A stretch of DNA of 64,000 nt, from the NCBI RefSeq assembly GCF_036898095.1, contig NC_090725.1, forward strand, positions 331,481,177 through 331,545,176, given 5' to 3'. The notes beneath the pieces are model-generated. The model had not been told where the DNA came from. It ran no database searches and worked only from the letters and a program-made list of their open reading frames with translations. The translations under genes were made by a program, and so were the position numbers. Of this stretch, positions 53,171 to 63,289 are shown in pieces (the stretch's first letter is position 1; each line of letters starts with the position of its first letter). This stretch comes from Palaemon carinicauda (Eukaryota; Arthropoda; Malacostraca; Decapoda; Palaemonidae).

Positions 53171-54250
53171 GGCGTGTACGTGCCCCGTCGTCGCAGAGTC
53201 CCAGCCTCTGGAGCGGTTTCGGTGTTAGTTCTATCAGGTGGTGCATTGCTAGTCGTCCCGGCCTTCGCTTAGGCTTGTCAGATGTCTTGGACACAGTTGC
53301 TCTCTTGGAGTTTGCACTGTCCCCTGGAGGGGTTTTCTTCACATAGTGCAAGAGCGTGTGATGCGTCCCCAAGCCGCACTTGCCACACGTAGATTCTTCT
53401 TCACAGGCTTCGTGATTGTGCGCGACATTTAAGCATCTGAAGCAGAGTTTGGCATCCACCACAGCATTCCAGCGGTCATCCAAATTGAGGCTTTGGAATC
53501 GGTGGCACGACTGAATTCCGTGATTATTTTTCTTGCAGTACAGTATACGCAATATATCCCATTGTCGGAAGGAGAGCTGTGATGAACAGGCAAGGCTTTA
53601 GCTTTAATCGGCTTGCTCGTGTCCTCAGGTTTGCCCTTGGATGAACGACGGTCGCACTCGTAGTACTTCAGTTCTTTAGCGACCAGTGCCTGTCTCTCCA
53701 CAAAGGTGATCAGGGCTGGAAGCTTGTGTTCGTGTTCCAGGTACTTAGAGACCCATCTTACCCGAAGAGGGTGAGGGAGCTTTTCCACTATCTTTCTCAT
53801 AGTTTCTTGCAGCTCAATTCTAGTGTAATTTGCACCCAGTGCTGCCTTCACCTTCTTTAGGTAAGAAACGTAGTTCATTAAACCTTCGCTATCACCTGCT
53901 GGGATTTCCTTCCATTCGAGAAGCTGACGAATAAAAGCTTCGGTAGCATCGACTTCTCTGCCGTAGAATTCACTCAACTGCTTCCAAGCTTCATCGTACC
54001 CAATTGTTGGTGACAGGTACAAGCAGTGCTCAACCAGGTTTCTCGGAGGCCCATCTAGGATATGATACAAGTGGTTCAGCCTGCGCTCGGGGTCCGAGGT
54101 ATTGTTCTCAATGTGCCATTTGAAGGACATCTCGAACCAATTAAATTTGGTGAACTCGCCTCCAAAGCGCTCAAGTTTAGTAGGTGGTAACAGCATTGTC
54201 CGCGCCAACTCATTGCTGCTAGCAAGAGTGCATTTGAGTGCCTTAAGCAC
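53160..54250 (-). pseudogene. BEL gag (DUF1759) and zinc knuckles, frameshifted
   Basis: Frame 54250-53429 has the DUF1759 gag core: LPPTKLERFGGEFTKFNWFE, LNHLYHILDGPPRNL, AWKQLSEFYGR and VSYLKKVKAALG. After a frameshift near 53545, frame 53552-53160 gives three zinc knuckles: C-x2-C-x4-H-x4-C around NNHGIQSC, CFRCLNVAHNHEAC, and CGKCGLGTHHTLLH with a final His. Another frame change near 53170 leads into the protease. Gag should coat the RNA in the particle. Confidence 0.88.
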
Positions 54251-54302
54251 TTGAAGAGTTGTTGGTCAAGGGGTCAGTAACAGAGGGTTCAAATGTGGCA
54301 TG

Positions 54303-54842
54303 TCATGGTGCGAAAGGAGTTGAGGTGGGATCCAATGGCCGTGAGTGGACTTCCATGGGTGTAGAATGGCATTCTGGTCTTCTTGTATGTTCTACAGGGT
54401 CCAATGTCCGCATAGCACTCTGGTCATTCTCGTGGTGGTGGGCGACACTTAGCCTCCATTGATTGATCCTAGACTCATGTTCAGTCTCCACGACCTTTAC
54501 ACTGGGAACTCTCACGCTTCCGGCATGTGAAGACACTTCCAAACCACATTGCGACTCTCCTGCCTCCGATCTAATTTCGTATTCAAGTTGCTGTCTCTGA
54601 ACCTTGAGCTCGGCCTCCAGCAATGCAGCGTCCGCTAGCCCTCTAGCGGCCCGATCCTCGGCATCTCTCTGAGCAGCAAGTTCATCAGCTTCAGCTTTCT
54701 TCTTGGCTGCACGTTCTTCCGCTTCTAAGCGTGCCTTCAGTTGAACCTTGGCTAAGTTAGCTTGCGCTTCTAACAGCTTTCGTCGGACCTCGCTTGTGTC
54801 GCTCTTGGATGACGTTCTTGATTTTAATGATCTCTCCGACAT
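54303..54842 (-). pseudogene. BEL gag N-terminal coiled-coil region
   Basis: The frame from ATG 54842 begins MSERSLKSRTSSKSDTSEVR and then has a long Ala/Glu/Lys coiled coil (LEAQANLAKVQLKARLEAEE to EAELKVQRQQLEYEIRSE, about residues 24-92), typical of BEL gag N-termini. A TGA at 54305-54303 and a frame change near 54250 part it from the DUF1759 region. The ATG lies 107 bases inside the 5' LTR edge, a normal leader length. Confidence 0.82.
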
Positions 54843-54948
54843 GATGACGATGTTCCCAGCTCGGCGTCAACGTCTGAGAAAGATTCACTTCTTGATAGTC
54901 AGGTTACAATCAGTCATCTGAGACCCACTTTGTGTAAAGACCTAAAAC

Positions 54949-55677
54949 TGTAGAACACCGGAGAGGGGTTCACTCTCTCGGCTAAAGTTCTAAGTTATTG
55001 GCATGTAGGTCTTGAAACTCACGTCTTTTATAATTAGATATATTGAAGAGTACCACTTGCATATCTGACGAGGTTTTAGCTGCAAACAAAAAAAAACAAG
55101 CTCGTCACTAAGAAAATACAGCAATGGTACAGGATTACATTAATTGCAGTAGGGTTCATTATAATACATAAATACAAGTCAATAAAGAAAATACAGCAAT
55201 GGTACAGGATTACATTAATTGCAATAGGGTTCATTACAATAAATAATAGACTTACATCTTTTCCCAACACCAATTCTGTTTCAAGTTCAGTTCAAAGAAC
55301 ATTTACAGGTGGTACCGTTAATCTCCTGCGAGTGATTAGTTATCGAGCCAAATGTGTGATTAGTCCTTCACACACGGAGAGACACTCCTAAATCACCGCA
55401 TCAGTCAACACAGCAAGCTGAGTGCAGAGATGCTCACACCACAGCGGACAGCCATGCACTGCCAAGGTCCGGGGCCGTGACGTCACTCTGTCTAGCGCGA
55501 GATGCCCCTCTGAGCCGACCAATCATGGACCTAGACCACCGCTATGCCCATATAAGGTTATGTTTTCGGCGCTTAGAGTTGGTCCTGGAGAACGTAATAA
55601 GGAAAACTAAATTAATCCTCATGGTTAACAAAGAACACAAAAAAATTTCTTGGAAATACGTTATGGCGTATCTTACA
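54949..55677 (-). repeat. BEL 5' LTR (right in window)
   Basis: 729 bp, TGT...ACA, the same length as the other LTR and nearly identical. It would hold the promoter; a TATAAGG-like box lies at 55551-55557 in the + orientation only, so I do not assign it. Confidence 0.95.
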
Positions 55678-55682
55678 CGAAG
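55678..55682. repeat. BEL target-site duplication, right copy (CGAAG)
   Basis: Identical to 48355-48359 and directly abutting the LTR end ACA. Confidence 0.92.
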
Positions 55683-55890
55683 TGGCACACTGGCGAGCAG
55701 GTGAGCGCTGGCGCGCAGATGAACAGTGGCGCGTAGGTGAGCGCTGGCGCGCTTTATCAGGAACCTCGGCAGCAGGTGAGCGCTGGCGCGCTAACTCAGG
55801 AACGCAGCAGCAGGTGAGCGCTGAAGCGCTACCTCCGAAAACTCAGTGAGGTCAGGAGAACGTTGGCGCGCATGCTTGGCATGGCGCGTA
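55683..55890 (-). repeat. GAGCGCTGGCGCG repeat in DIRS-G gag
   Basis: Units of about 24 bases around GGTGAGCGCTGGCGCGC occur six to eight times, and the same units lie left of the BEL element at 48290-48355. In sense they would encode Arg/Pro/Ser/Ala-rich repeats. The same type of unit fills 61600-62160 in DIRS-D. Confidence 0.8.
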
Positions 55891-57085
55891 AGGGACGTAT
55901 GTGCTAATTTGCGCGTACGCCCTTGTTGCCCCGAAGGGACCGTTGCCTGTTTTTTGAAAACTGGTTTGATTAGCGCATAAAGCGCATCAGCAGCCAGGAA
56001 CGGCAACGGCAGGTCAGCAGGTCTGACGGGCGGAAGGTCGGCGTGCCCTTTGTAAGGACGACCTTCCACCAAGGGGATCGCGAACGATCCGCAGAGAGGT
56101 CCAGGGTAGTAGCAGGAACAGTCGGAGATCGATGACGAGGCTCCTCTGCAGCGGACTGCAACAGTGATGGTGAACCGAAGAGGCGCCTCCTCACCGTTTT
56201 ATAAGGTGAAGGAAGGCCTCTTCGGTGAAGAGGAAGACGAGCCTTACGACGAATACTGTACACCCTCTGGGGGCCGTTGGGTCAGCAAGCTGACCTTCTG
56301 CAGTCCTCCGAAGAGGAGTCTCTGTGAGTAAACTCCCCCGAGGGGAAGAATCGCCGGCAGGAGAGACTGTTGGACTTAGTTTCTCCCTTGTAGATTGTGC
56401 AGGACTGGGAGGAACTAAGCCTTCAGCTACTGTGGGTTGAGAGGTTGCAGAGGTATCATGAGATACCGCATTGGATACCTCTGACACCACAACGTCGACA
56501 ATAGACAGAGGATCATCTTCTGCCAAAGTCGGCGATTGCTTGACAGCGGCATCCAACCAGATGATGTCAATCAATGCTTCCTTGGAGGGCAAACCCTCGA
56601 GCCCCAAGGAAGACCAAAGCTAGAATAAATCAGTTACATTAACATTTAAATCCTCCCTGGGGGAAGAGGTGGAGCTGCCTCGCTAGGAAAGGCAACGCCA
56701 TCTCTCAAACCCAGAGGTCGGGAAACAGAACTATGGTCTACACTACCACTCGACCGTCTCTCGAAAGAAACTGATCGAGTGGGAGCTTCGAAGGAGGTTT
56801 GGGCAGCGGAAGAAGAGTCCCTGGGATTTTCTCCTTTCAAAGAAATCTTCGAAGGAGAAATATCCCGCCTGGACTTCTTCCGTCACCGAGAAAAACTCTG
56901 CCACTGGGAGGTAGACCACTCCCTGCACTCATCACACTTATTACTACTATCACACCGTTAGCCCCTACAGTAAGGACAAAAGGTGTGAAGGTCCGTCTCG
57001 ACCGCCGACATAAATGTACCACAAGGGCGGTCGGGTAATCCAGGATATTTGCGCATTTTTGCAGAGGCCAACTTCACACACAAGC
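55891..57085 (-). pseudogene. DIRS-G gag N-terminal part with Cys/His module
   Basis: A minus-strand acceptor (TTTTTGCTTTCTCTCTTACAG, ending at 57086) precedes an exon-like start at 57085 with an ATG at about 57056 (MRKYPGLPDRPCGTFMS). The module follows: VETDLHTFCPYCRG, a stop, then NKCDECREWSTSQWQ. After that come Ser/Arg-rich frames (56840-56646, RSVSFERRSSGSVDHSSV) and 56607-56191 (GLEGLPSKEALIDIIWLDAA). Stops and frame changes break it. The Cys spacing (C...H..C-x2-C...C-x2-C) suggests a zinc ribbon. Confidence 0.7.
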
Positions 57086-57169
57086 CTGTAAGAGAGAAAG
57101 CAAAAAGACATTAATGGCTGTCAGAGAGGCGAGGGTGAGAGCGGACACGTCCGACTACCACCCAAGCTG

Positions 57170-57360
57170 AGAACAAAGTGAGCTCAAGCACAGGTGTGTG
57201 TGGGGGAGGGGGAGTAGTAGCAAGCTACCCTCCCTACCCACCGCTAACTAGCGGTGGGGTGGTAAACCCTCGTGAAAATTCTAATGGCTTGTCATTTCAG
57301 CTACTCCGAAAGTAATAACCCCTATTAAATAGCGTGGTTTGTACGTCAGTTACGGAACAA
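57170..57360 (-). repeat. DIRS-G 5' terminal repeat
   Basis: Inverted copy of the core of 47194-47410, ending in an outer 40 bases that differ from the left terminus but match, inverted, the second half of the internal complementary region at 47504-47545. Confidence 0.9.
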
Positions 57361-57860
57361 ATTGGCTTATTGAGAAAGTCTTACAAGATTTTCGGTGATC
57401 AATCTATTCTGAAGTGTTTTAATTCTTTCACTCTACCTTATTTTGAGTATTGTTCTCCTGTCTGGTGTTCAGCTGCCGATTCTCATCTTAATTTGCTGGA
57501 CAGAAACTTACGTTCTATTAAATTTCTTATTCCTGATCTAGATATTAATCTTCGGCACCGTCATTCAATTAGTTCATTATGCATGTTGCATAAGATCTCA
57601 TAACTCTGACCATCCTTTACATTCAGATCTCCCTGGACAATTCTATCCTGTTCGTAATACTAGGCAGGCAGTTAATTCTAATAGTCAGGCCTTCTCCATC
57701 ATGAGGCTCAATACTACACAGTATTCTTGAAGTTTTATTCCAGCTGTTACCAAGTTGTGGAATGATCTTCCTAATCGGGTAGTTTAATCAGTAGAACTTC
57801 ATAAATTCAAAGTTGGAGCAAATGTTTTTATGTTGACCAGGCTGACACGAGTCTTTTTAT
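57361..57860 (+). pseudogene. LINE reverse transcriptase, C-terminal part
   Basis: It resumes the RT of 46511-47190 beyond DIRS-G. LRKSYKIFGDQSILKCF, LPYFEYCSPVWCSAADSHL and LDRNLRSIKFLI are the usual RT C-terminal text of jockey/CR1-type LINEs. The main frame ends at 57603; later pieces (PGQFYPVRNTRQAV, VTKLWNDLPNRVV) are in shifted frames with stops. Confidence 0.85.
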
Positions 57861-58079
57861 AGTTTATACTGTATATGACATATGTTTTTGACGTTAATAG
57901 TTTACATAGGACATATCTGTTTTGACGCTGTTACTGTTTTTAGAATGATATACTGTATTGTTAATTTATTCTCATCATTTATTTATTTCCTTATTTCCTT
58001 TCCTCACTGGGCTATTTTTCCCTGTTGGAGCCCTTGGGCTTATAGCATCTTGCTTTTCCAACTAGGGTTTTAGCTTGGC

Positions 58080-58130
<51 letters not shown>

Positions 58131-58131
58131 G
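57861..58131 (+). repeat. LINE 3' UTR tail with (TAA)n microsatellite
   Basis: The conserved tail (58010-58080) is followed by about 17 TAA/AAT units (58081-58131). The same tail occurs at 19853-19925 and inverted at 59742-59850. Confidence 0.92.
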
Positions 58132-58470
58132 TCCGCAAGAGTTAGGAAAGGTCTAGCGATGAGAGAATGTCCCTTCCTTTCAGTTTGAAAGCGGAAGGCT
58201 CAAGGTTGATTGATCGTCTTTACCAGTTGAAACTGAAAAGGGGGTCTTTTCCTCTTGCATATACTTGAGGATTCCGCTATTGCTGGAATAGAGGTACAGT
58301 ATCGAGTCGAGAGAGACATTTTCCCATGACACCAACCACAGAAGACTTTATACTGCCTGGTAGACTGATGTTGAGGAATTCCTCACATATCTAGACAACC
58401 TTTTCGCAACTTATTGCGAAAAGCCTCTGTCAGAGAGGAGGTACTGGGTAGCCTCCAGGCGTACAATCAT
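58132..58470 (-). pseudogene. DIRS-D tyrosine recombinase N-terminal part
   Basis: Minus-strand text includes an FSQ-VAKRLSRYVRNSST block and VYQAV, SLLWLVSWENVSLDSIPLFQ, then KLKGRDILSSLDLS near 58140-58190. These align in order with the DIRS-B core-binding domain (RISSQRVYQSKWETFRAWC, RHRGLELSQDKDLLDLI). Several stops. Confidence 0.65.
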
Positions 58471-59741
58471 AGCAAAGCTATAGCTTGTGGTAGGTGTTGA
58501 AGTGTGGTTGTCTGTGATGTGGAGAGGGTTCTCTTGGAGACTATCAGGAGCTGCAGAAGGTTTGGAAACCATTCTGCGTAATGGCCCTCGAGAAGCTGAC
58601 CGATGTTCTAGCCTTCTTGAGTGCCCTTCTCCAGAAAAAACAGGGACGAGATGTAAACGTCATTGTTGTACCCACTGTTGTTGGCCTGTTTCTTGCCAGA
58701 GAGCCTTGGGGTCTTGGGCTGGGGAACAGCGGCAGCCTGAGATTCAGGGGCGTTGAGAACAGATCCCAAATTGGAGGCCCCGTAAAGTTGGGACTTTGTC
58801 GGCTACAAGGTGATCCAAAGACCATTTGGTATACCTTATCTGAGATGCTATGCACAGATTGTCGGCAAGCACATTCCTCTAGTCTGGAATGAAGCAGGCT
58901 AATAATAGCACCGAACGGACTTTGGCCCATCCTAGTATTTATATTGCTAGATGGGAAGAGGCTGTGAGCAAGTTCCTTCTTGATTGTCAATGTGAGCCTC
59001 TATGTGGTGTGTGGTGTTGTCGCCCATCACATCACTGAGTGGTCCGAACTGATGAAGCTGCTGAAGGACCGGAAAGTTGGCCTTCATCTCTTAAGAGATT
59101 CAAGTGAAGGTACTTTCGGACTCTGTTCAGAGGGCTGAGGTCATGTGGTGCATCACTATGGTCCCTCCTCTCTTCTTTTGATGTGTTCTAAGCACAGCAT
59201 CAAGTCCGAAGGGTGGGGAAGGATGAGAAGGTTATACCACTCCGTAGATTCTCGACTTACACCCATCCCTTGAGGTTCGTCCAAACTTCTGGTCCCATGG
59301 GGGTCAGAATGTCTGGGGGACCAAGGGCCTGATTCCAATTGGACTCAAGTCACTCTGAGCTGGGAGTTCTCGTTTTGAGAAAGTTTGTGGAGATTGGTGT
59401 CTAGAATCATTTTCAGATATACCATAGTCTTCTGAGAGGGAAGTAGGGAAGACTTCCACAGCTTTACCTTGATCACCTGATCTTGGTAAAAAAAAGATTT
59501 CAGAAGTTTTGGTGCTAATGCAAAGACTTCAGAAGTTTCGGTGCTAATGCAAAGTTGCCACAGAGTCTGCTAAGGTCAGCTAGTTGTCCATAACGGAGGA
59601 GACAGAAGCCGATCCTGTGAGACCAGGATGGGTGTAGTGGAGAGACCAAAGCACAGAGCCCTGAACTGGTGTTTCTTGTTTGTCTAGACTGAATCTTCAA
59701 TCCGTGCCTGGAAGTGTGTGTCCTTTAGGTCCAGTGTGCAA
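58471..59741 (-). pseudogene. DIRS-D RT / RNase H / methyltransferase-like relic
   Basis: At the right end the frame 59700-59515 has SSGLCALVSPLHPSWSHR, a shifted form of the RT palm box. Nearer the left, minus-strand text includes a QIRYTKWSLDHLV block (58850), an RNase H-to-methyltransferase transition equal to EWSLDAGSF in DIRS-A, then an ALWQETGQQQW block (58690). All parts have stops and shifts. Confidence 0.55.
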
Positions 59742-60255
59742 ATTATTATTATTATTATTATTATTACTTACTAAGCTACAACCCTAGTTGGAAAAGCAGT
59801 ATGCTATAAGCCCAGGGGCTCCAACAGGGAAAATAGCTCAGTGCGGAAAGGAAAAAAGGAAAATAAAATATTCTAAGAAGAGTAACAACAATAAATATCT
59901 CCTATATAAACTATAAAAACTTTAACAAAACAAGAGGAAGAGAAATAAGATAGGAGAGTGTGCTCGAGTGTACCCTCAAGCAAGAGAACTCTAACCCAAG
60001 ACAGTGAAAGGCCATGGTACAGAGGCTATGGCACTACCCAAGACTAGAGAACAGTGGTTTGATTTTGGAGTGTCCTTCTCCTAGAAGAGCTGCTTACCAT
60101 AGCTAAAGAGTCTCTTCTACCCTTACCAAGAGGAAAGTGGCACTGAACAATTACAGTGCAGTAACCCCTTGGGTGATGAAGAATTGTTTGGTAATCTGTG
60201 TTGTCAGGTGTATGAGGATAGAGGAGAATATGTAAAGAATATGCCAGACTATTCA
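59742..60255 (-). repeat. LINE-derived 3' tail, minus orientation
   Basis: It starts with (ATT)n at 59742-59766 and the reverse complement of the LINE tail seen at 58010-58080 and 19850-19925, and extends about 500 bases with text shared with 19550-19850 (inverted). It interrupts DIRS-D. Confidence 0.85.
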
Positions 60256-60257
60256 GT

Positions 60258-60653
60258 GTGTATGTAGGCAAAGGGAAAATGAACCCTTTAGCCCTTGTCC
60301 GAATTCCAACATGGTGTGGACATCGACGCAAAGGGACAGCTCCTTGCAGATCCTTTTGCATGGTTGACTCGTGGCGTAAAGGATTGGACGCGATACCCTG
60401 TGTAAGGATTCTTCCCTGGGAGAGAACTCCTTTAACTGATAGAAATAAGGCAATGCTTAACCCCACCATGTGCACTGATGGGATTGATGCTATTCCTTTG
60501 AGTAGAATCAGTCTGGCGATTGTTAATCAATGGTTAACGGATGGGTATCGTGGATACTGTGCAGTTGGAGAGTGCTCGCAAGTAGTCACCTGTCTACAAG
60601 CCGCTGATGAGGGATTTCGATCGTTTGCCGATCACTTTAGTGGATTGGTGTGA
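60258..60653 (+). other. Unrecognised 131-codon plus-strand frame
   Basis: The frame runs from ATG 60258 to 60653 and contains ALVRIPTWCGHRRKGTAPC and DGIDAIPLSRISLAIVNQWL. I know no family match. It lies between a LINE tail and DIRS-D gag repeats and could be a chance frame or part of an unrecognised element. An overlapping minus-strand frame of 143 codons (60475-60044) also exists, which argues for composition effects. Confidence 0.2.
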
Positions 60654-60779
60654 TGGCGAACGGCCAGTAGCGAGAAGTGTGTTGTATACTTTCTGATCTA
60701 GGGAACCAAGGGGCAGAGGTCGACTAGTAAGTCCGAGTCGCAAACTGCTGGCGAATTGTCGATGTTCGGTGAATCAGCG

Positions 60780-61310
60780 ATCTGTGAGCCGAAGATGGTA
60801 ACTGACAGGCAGATGAAGGCTGTCTGGTCAGTCAGCAAAGGTAGGTTGGCGATGAGTTGGTAATCTGCTTTGAGAGCCCTGAGAGACAGCAGAATGGTTT
60901 AAGGATAGTCAGTTGGTGATGGTAAGTCACTAATGATCAGCGATTGATTGCGGACTGGTGATTGTTGAGCTAGAGATCAGAAAGCTGACTATGGTCCCTC
61001 CTGGTTGGTCAGAGATCAGCAAGCTGATGATGGGCTGGTCAGAGATCAGCGAGCTGAGTTCGATGATCGAAGAGAGATGAGCTGCCCATCGGTGATCTAG
61101 TGATCAGCAAGCTGATGACTGGTTATCGACTAGCAATCGGCGATCGGCACGCTAGCAATCGGAGATCGTTAGTCATTGGAGGGACTAGAGGTCAATGATC
61201 AGAGAGAGATGAGGTAGCAATTGGCGATCTGGTGATCGACGAGCTAGCGATCAGCTAACAGTGATCTAGCCATCAGCAAACGGTGATCTAGCGATTAGAC
61301 TGTTGATGCT
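60780..61310 (-). repeat. Degenerate GATCAGCAA / GATCGGC repeat
   Basis: Words such as GATCAGCAAGCTGA, GATCTAGCGATCAG and GGTGATCTAG recur roughly every 20-40 bases. Arms like CAGCAAGCTG give many small hairpins. It continues the gag repeat zone of DIRS-D with a different unit. Confidence 0.7.
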
Positions 61311-61599
61311 TTCTTGGTTGCTGACAATGGTACTGTCAAGAAAAAAACTTCAGAAGAGACAGGGACCAAGGATTCCCTGTGAGGAGTCTCGACTGACGGT
61401 GGAAGTGTTTTAATTCCCCCTTGGAAGATGGAATCTCCAGGATCTTGAACCCTTCCGTGAAGCCTCTTTCCTCTTTTCCCGGCATCCATGCAGTTATGCG
61501 TTTGCGGGGAGAGGAATGGGGCAATGTTGACCTGTCCAAAAAGTTTTTATTCTTTTTGCCTATTGCCCGAATGTGCAGAAGAGTACTGGAGTGATAGCA

Positions 61600-62160
61600 C
61601 ACAGGATGATGCTGGTGCTCAGTTTATGCTGAAGTGCAGTTTCCGGTGAATGTGCAGAAGAGCGCTGGAGAGAAGGTGGGCGCTGGCTCTTTGGCAAGAG
61701 CTGGCTCATTGGTGAGCGTTGGATCTGCGACCACGGGCTCTTTGGCAAGAGCTGGTGCATTGGATAAGAGACCGCAACTCACAGGAGAGCCCTGGTCTGA
61801 GAGCGCAGGAGAGTGCAGAAGAGTGCTGGCGAACAGGCAAGAGCTGGCTCTTTGTGAAGAGCTGGTGCATTGGCGAGGGCTGGATCTGAGCGCAAGTGAG
61901 CAGGATCTGAGAGCGCAGGTGAGCGCTGGCACGCAGTAAGCCACTATGCAAGGTTTTGTGTAGTCTTCCTAGAATGCGCAGAAGCGCGTGACTGGTTGCG
62001 CAAGGGCGGGTGCATGGGCACGCGATTGCGTGTCGCGCGTGCAAGACTGCTGGGGCATGCGCGGGGAAGACTGCTGGCGCACACGAGAGCGCAGGCACGT
62101 AGGAGAGCACTGGCATGCAGGTTCAGGAGAGCGCTGGCGTGCAAGTGTAGGAGATCATTG
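61600..62160 (-). repeat. GAGCGCTGGC-type minisatellite in DIRS-D gag
   Basis: Irregular units of 20-30 bases (for example GCAGAAGAGCGCTGG, GCACGCAGG, GCAAGAGCTGGC) recur through the block. In sense they encode Ala/Pro/Ser/Leu-rich repeats. The equivalent blocks are at 55683-55890 and 48290-48355. Confidence 0.75.
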
Positions 62161-62169
62161 GCGAGCGGT

Positions 62170-62400
62170 AACGATCCACAAGAGTCCAGGACCAAAGTCC
62201 AAGGACTACGCTGCAGCACAAGGTTGCGCTGGTAGGTCGGCAGGTCAACTGGCAGGACGATCAGGAACTGGGATGTGCCCTTTGGGAACATCAGCAATGG
62301 TGATCGGGAACGATCAACAGAAGAGTCCAGGACCGAAGTCCAAGGACTAGCTGTAGCACAAGGTTGCGCTGGTAGGTCAGCTGATAGGACGATGAGGAAC
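62170..62400. repeat. Tandem duplication of about 141 bp
   Basis: AGAGTCCAGGACC...AAGTCCAAGGACTA and GTAGCACAAGGTTGCGCTGG-type text beginning at 62181 is repeated from 62322 with a few differences. Confidence 0.8.
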
Positions 62401-63289
62401 TGATGACGCCCATGAGGGCCGGTGAATCAGCAAGCTGACCTTCAGCAGTAGCGATCCTCTGAAGAGGAATCTGTATGAGTGGCCCCTCTCGTGAGAGAGG
62501 TGATCACTTCAGGAGAGACTTGCCTAAGACTATGCTCCACCCCTGAAGGAAGAGACTCAGCAAAGGGGGACAATGTCATCTAGTCGAAGACAGCAACAGC
62601 AGTTGGAGTCTGTGAAGTAATTAAGATGCAGGCAGTTCTCCCTCGGACGGGGGAAATAACCTTCCTCGAAGATGTTGAAGGCTTTGGAGACGGATCTTTC
62701 CTAGGAGAAGAAGTAACGCTTCCTTCGTAAGGGGAGCAGAAACCCTCAAGGACGGCCAAGCCTGCAACACATCTTCAAGTGAAAATGGATCCCTGGCCGC
62801 TTGAGATGAAGTTGCTCTTCTAGGGAAAGCAACTATCTCTCAAGTGCCCCGAGGTTGCCAAGGAGGTGTTATTCGGTCTGCGCTCCTGCTCCATCGGCCC
62901 CCGGAGGTAAGCGAGCGAGAAGGAATCTAGAAAGAGGTTTGGGTGTGCGAGAAGAAGAATGTGCTTTCTTCGCCTGTGAGGGAGAGAGATCATGCTTCAC
63001 CTTCTTCTCCCTGCGCTGTCCAAACTTCCACGGGGAGGCAGAACACTGCCTGCACTCTTCGTAGCGCGAACCTTGCTCGGAACGATGCCTTTAACAAGTT
63101 GGACACAAGGAGTCCAGTCCAGGTCGGTATCCACCGAAGACACGAAGGTATCACAATCGGCACCCTCGAGACATGGACACTTCCACATGAGGGTGTCAAG
63201 AAGTACAAACATACCTGAAAAGAGAAAGCAAAAAATTACAAAGTCCAATGGCAGCCTTTGGAGGAGAGAGAGGAGACATCCGCTCTCTA

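Larger units (their letters stand above)
48360..55677 (-). mobile_element. BEL/Pao LTR retrotransposon
   Basis: Two 729-bp LTRs (48360-49088 and 54949-55677) start TGT and end ACA, flanked by the 5-bp duplication CGAAG. Minus-strand coding follows the BEL/Pao order gag, protease, RT, RNase H, integrase and a C-terminal DUF5641-like part. By eye the LTRs differ at roughly 15-20 positions, about 2 percent, so insertion is fairly recent. It sits inside the gag repeat of DIRS-G and is the youngest layer of this nest. Stops, frameshifts and a lost integrase Asp make it defective. Confidence 0.95.
47194..57360 (-). mobile_element. DIRS-G, internally deleted DIRS element carrying a BEL insertion
   Basis: Terminal repeats at 47194-47440 and, inverted, 57170-57360 share the core TAATAGGGGTTATTACTTTC through GTGAGCTCAAGCACAGG. 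An internal complementary region lies at 47445-47545. Left of the BEL insertion only the YR C-terminus and then gag-type GCGC repeats occur; right of it, gag repeats and the gag N-terminus. RT, RNase H and most of YR are absent. Without BEL the element is about 2.85 kb, a non-autonomous derivative. The flanking LINE text resumes without a visible target duplication, as expected for YR integration. Confidence 0.85.
46505..58131 (+). mobile_element. Jockey/CR1-like LINE, split by DIRS-G
   Basis: RT text runs from 46511 to about 47190, stops at the DIRS-G terminus, and resumes at 57361 in the same sense and at the next codon of the same protein region. It ends with the CTGTTGGAGCCCTTGGGCTT tail and a TAA microsatellite at 58081-58131. 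The 5' part (ORF1, endonuclease) is missing, a usual 5' truncation. It lies inside a DIRS YR region. I see no clear target duplication. Confidence 0.88.
61311..63214 (-). pseudogene. DIRS-D gag relic with Cys/His module and Arg/Ala-rich repeats
   Basis: A minus-strand acceptor (TTTTTTGCTTTCTCTTTTCAG, ending at 63215) precedes ATG text with CPCLEGADCDTFVSSVDTDL and, after a frame change, EECRQCSASPWKFGQ, matching the DIRS-G module VETDLHTFCPYCRG / CDECREWSTSQW. Ser/Arg-rich text follows, then GAGCGCTGGC-type repeats (61600-62160), then frame 61602-61336 (LPHSSPRKRITAWMPGKEER). Stops and frameshifts break it. Confidence 0.65.
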
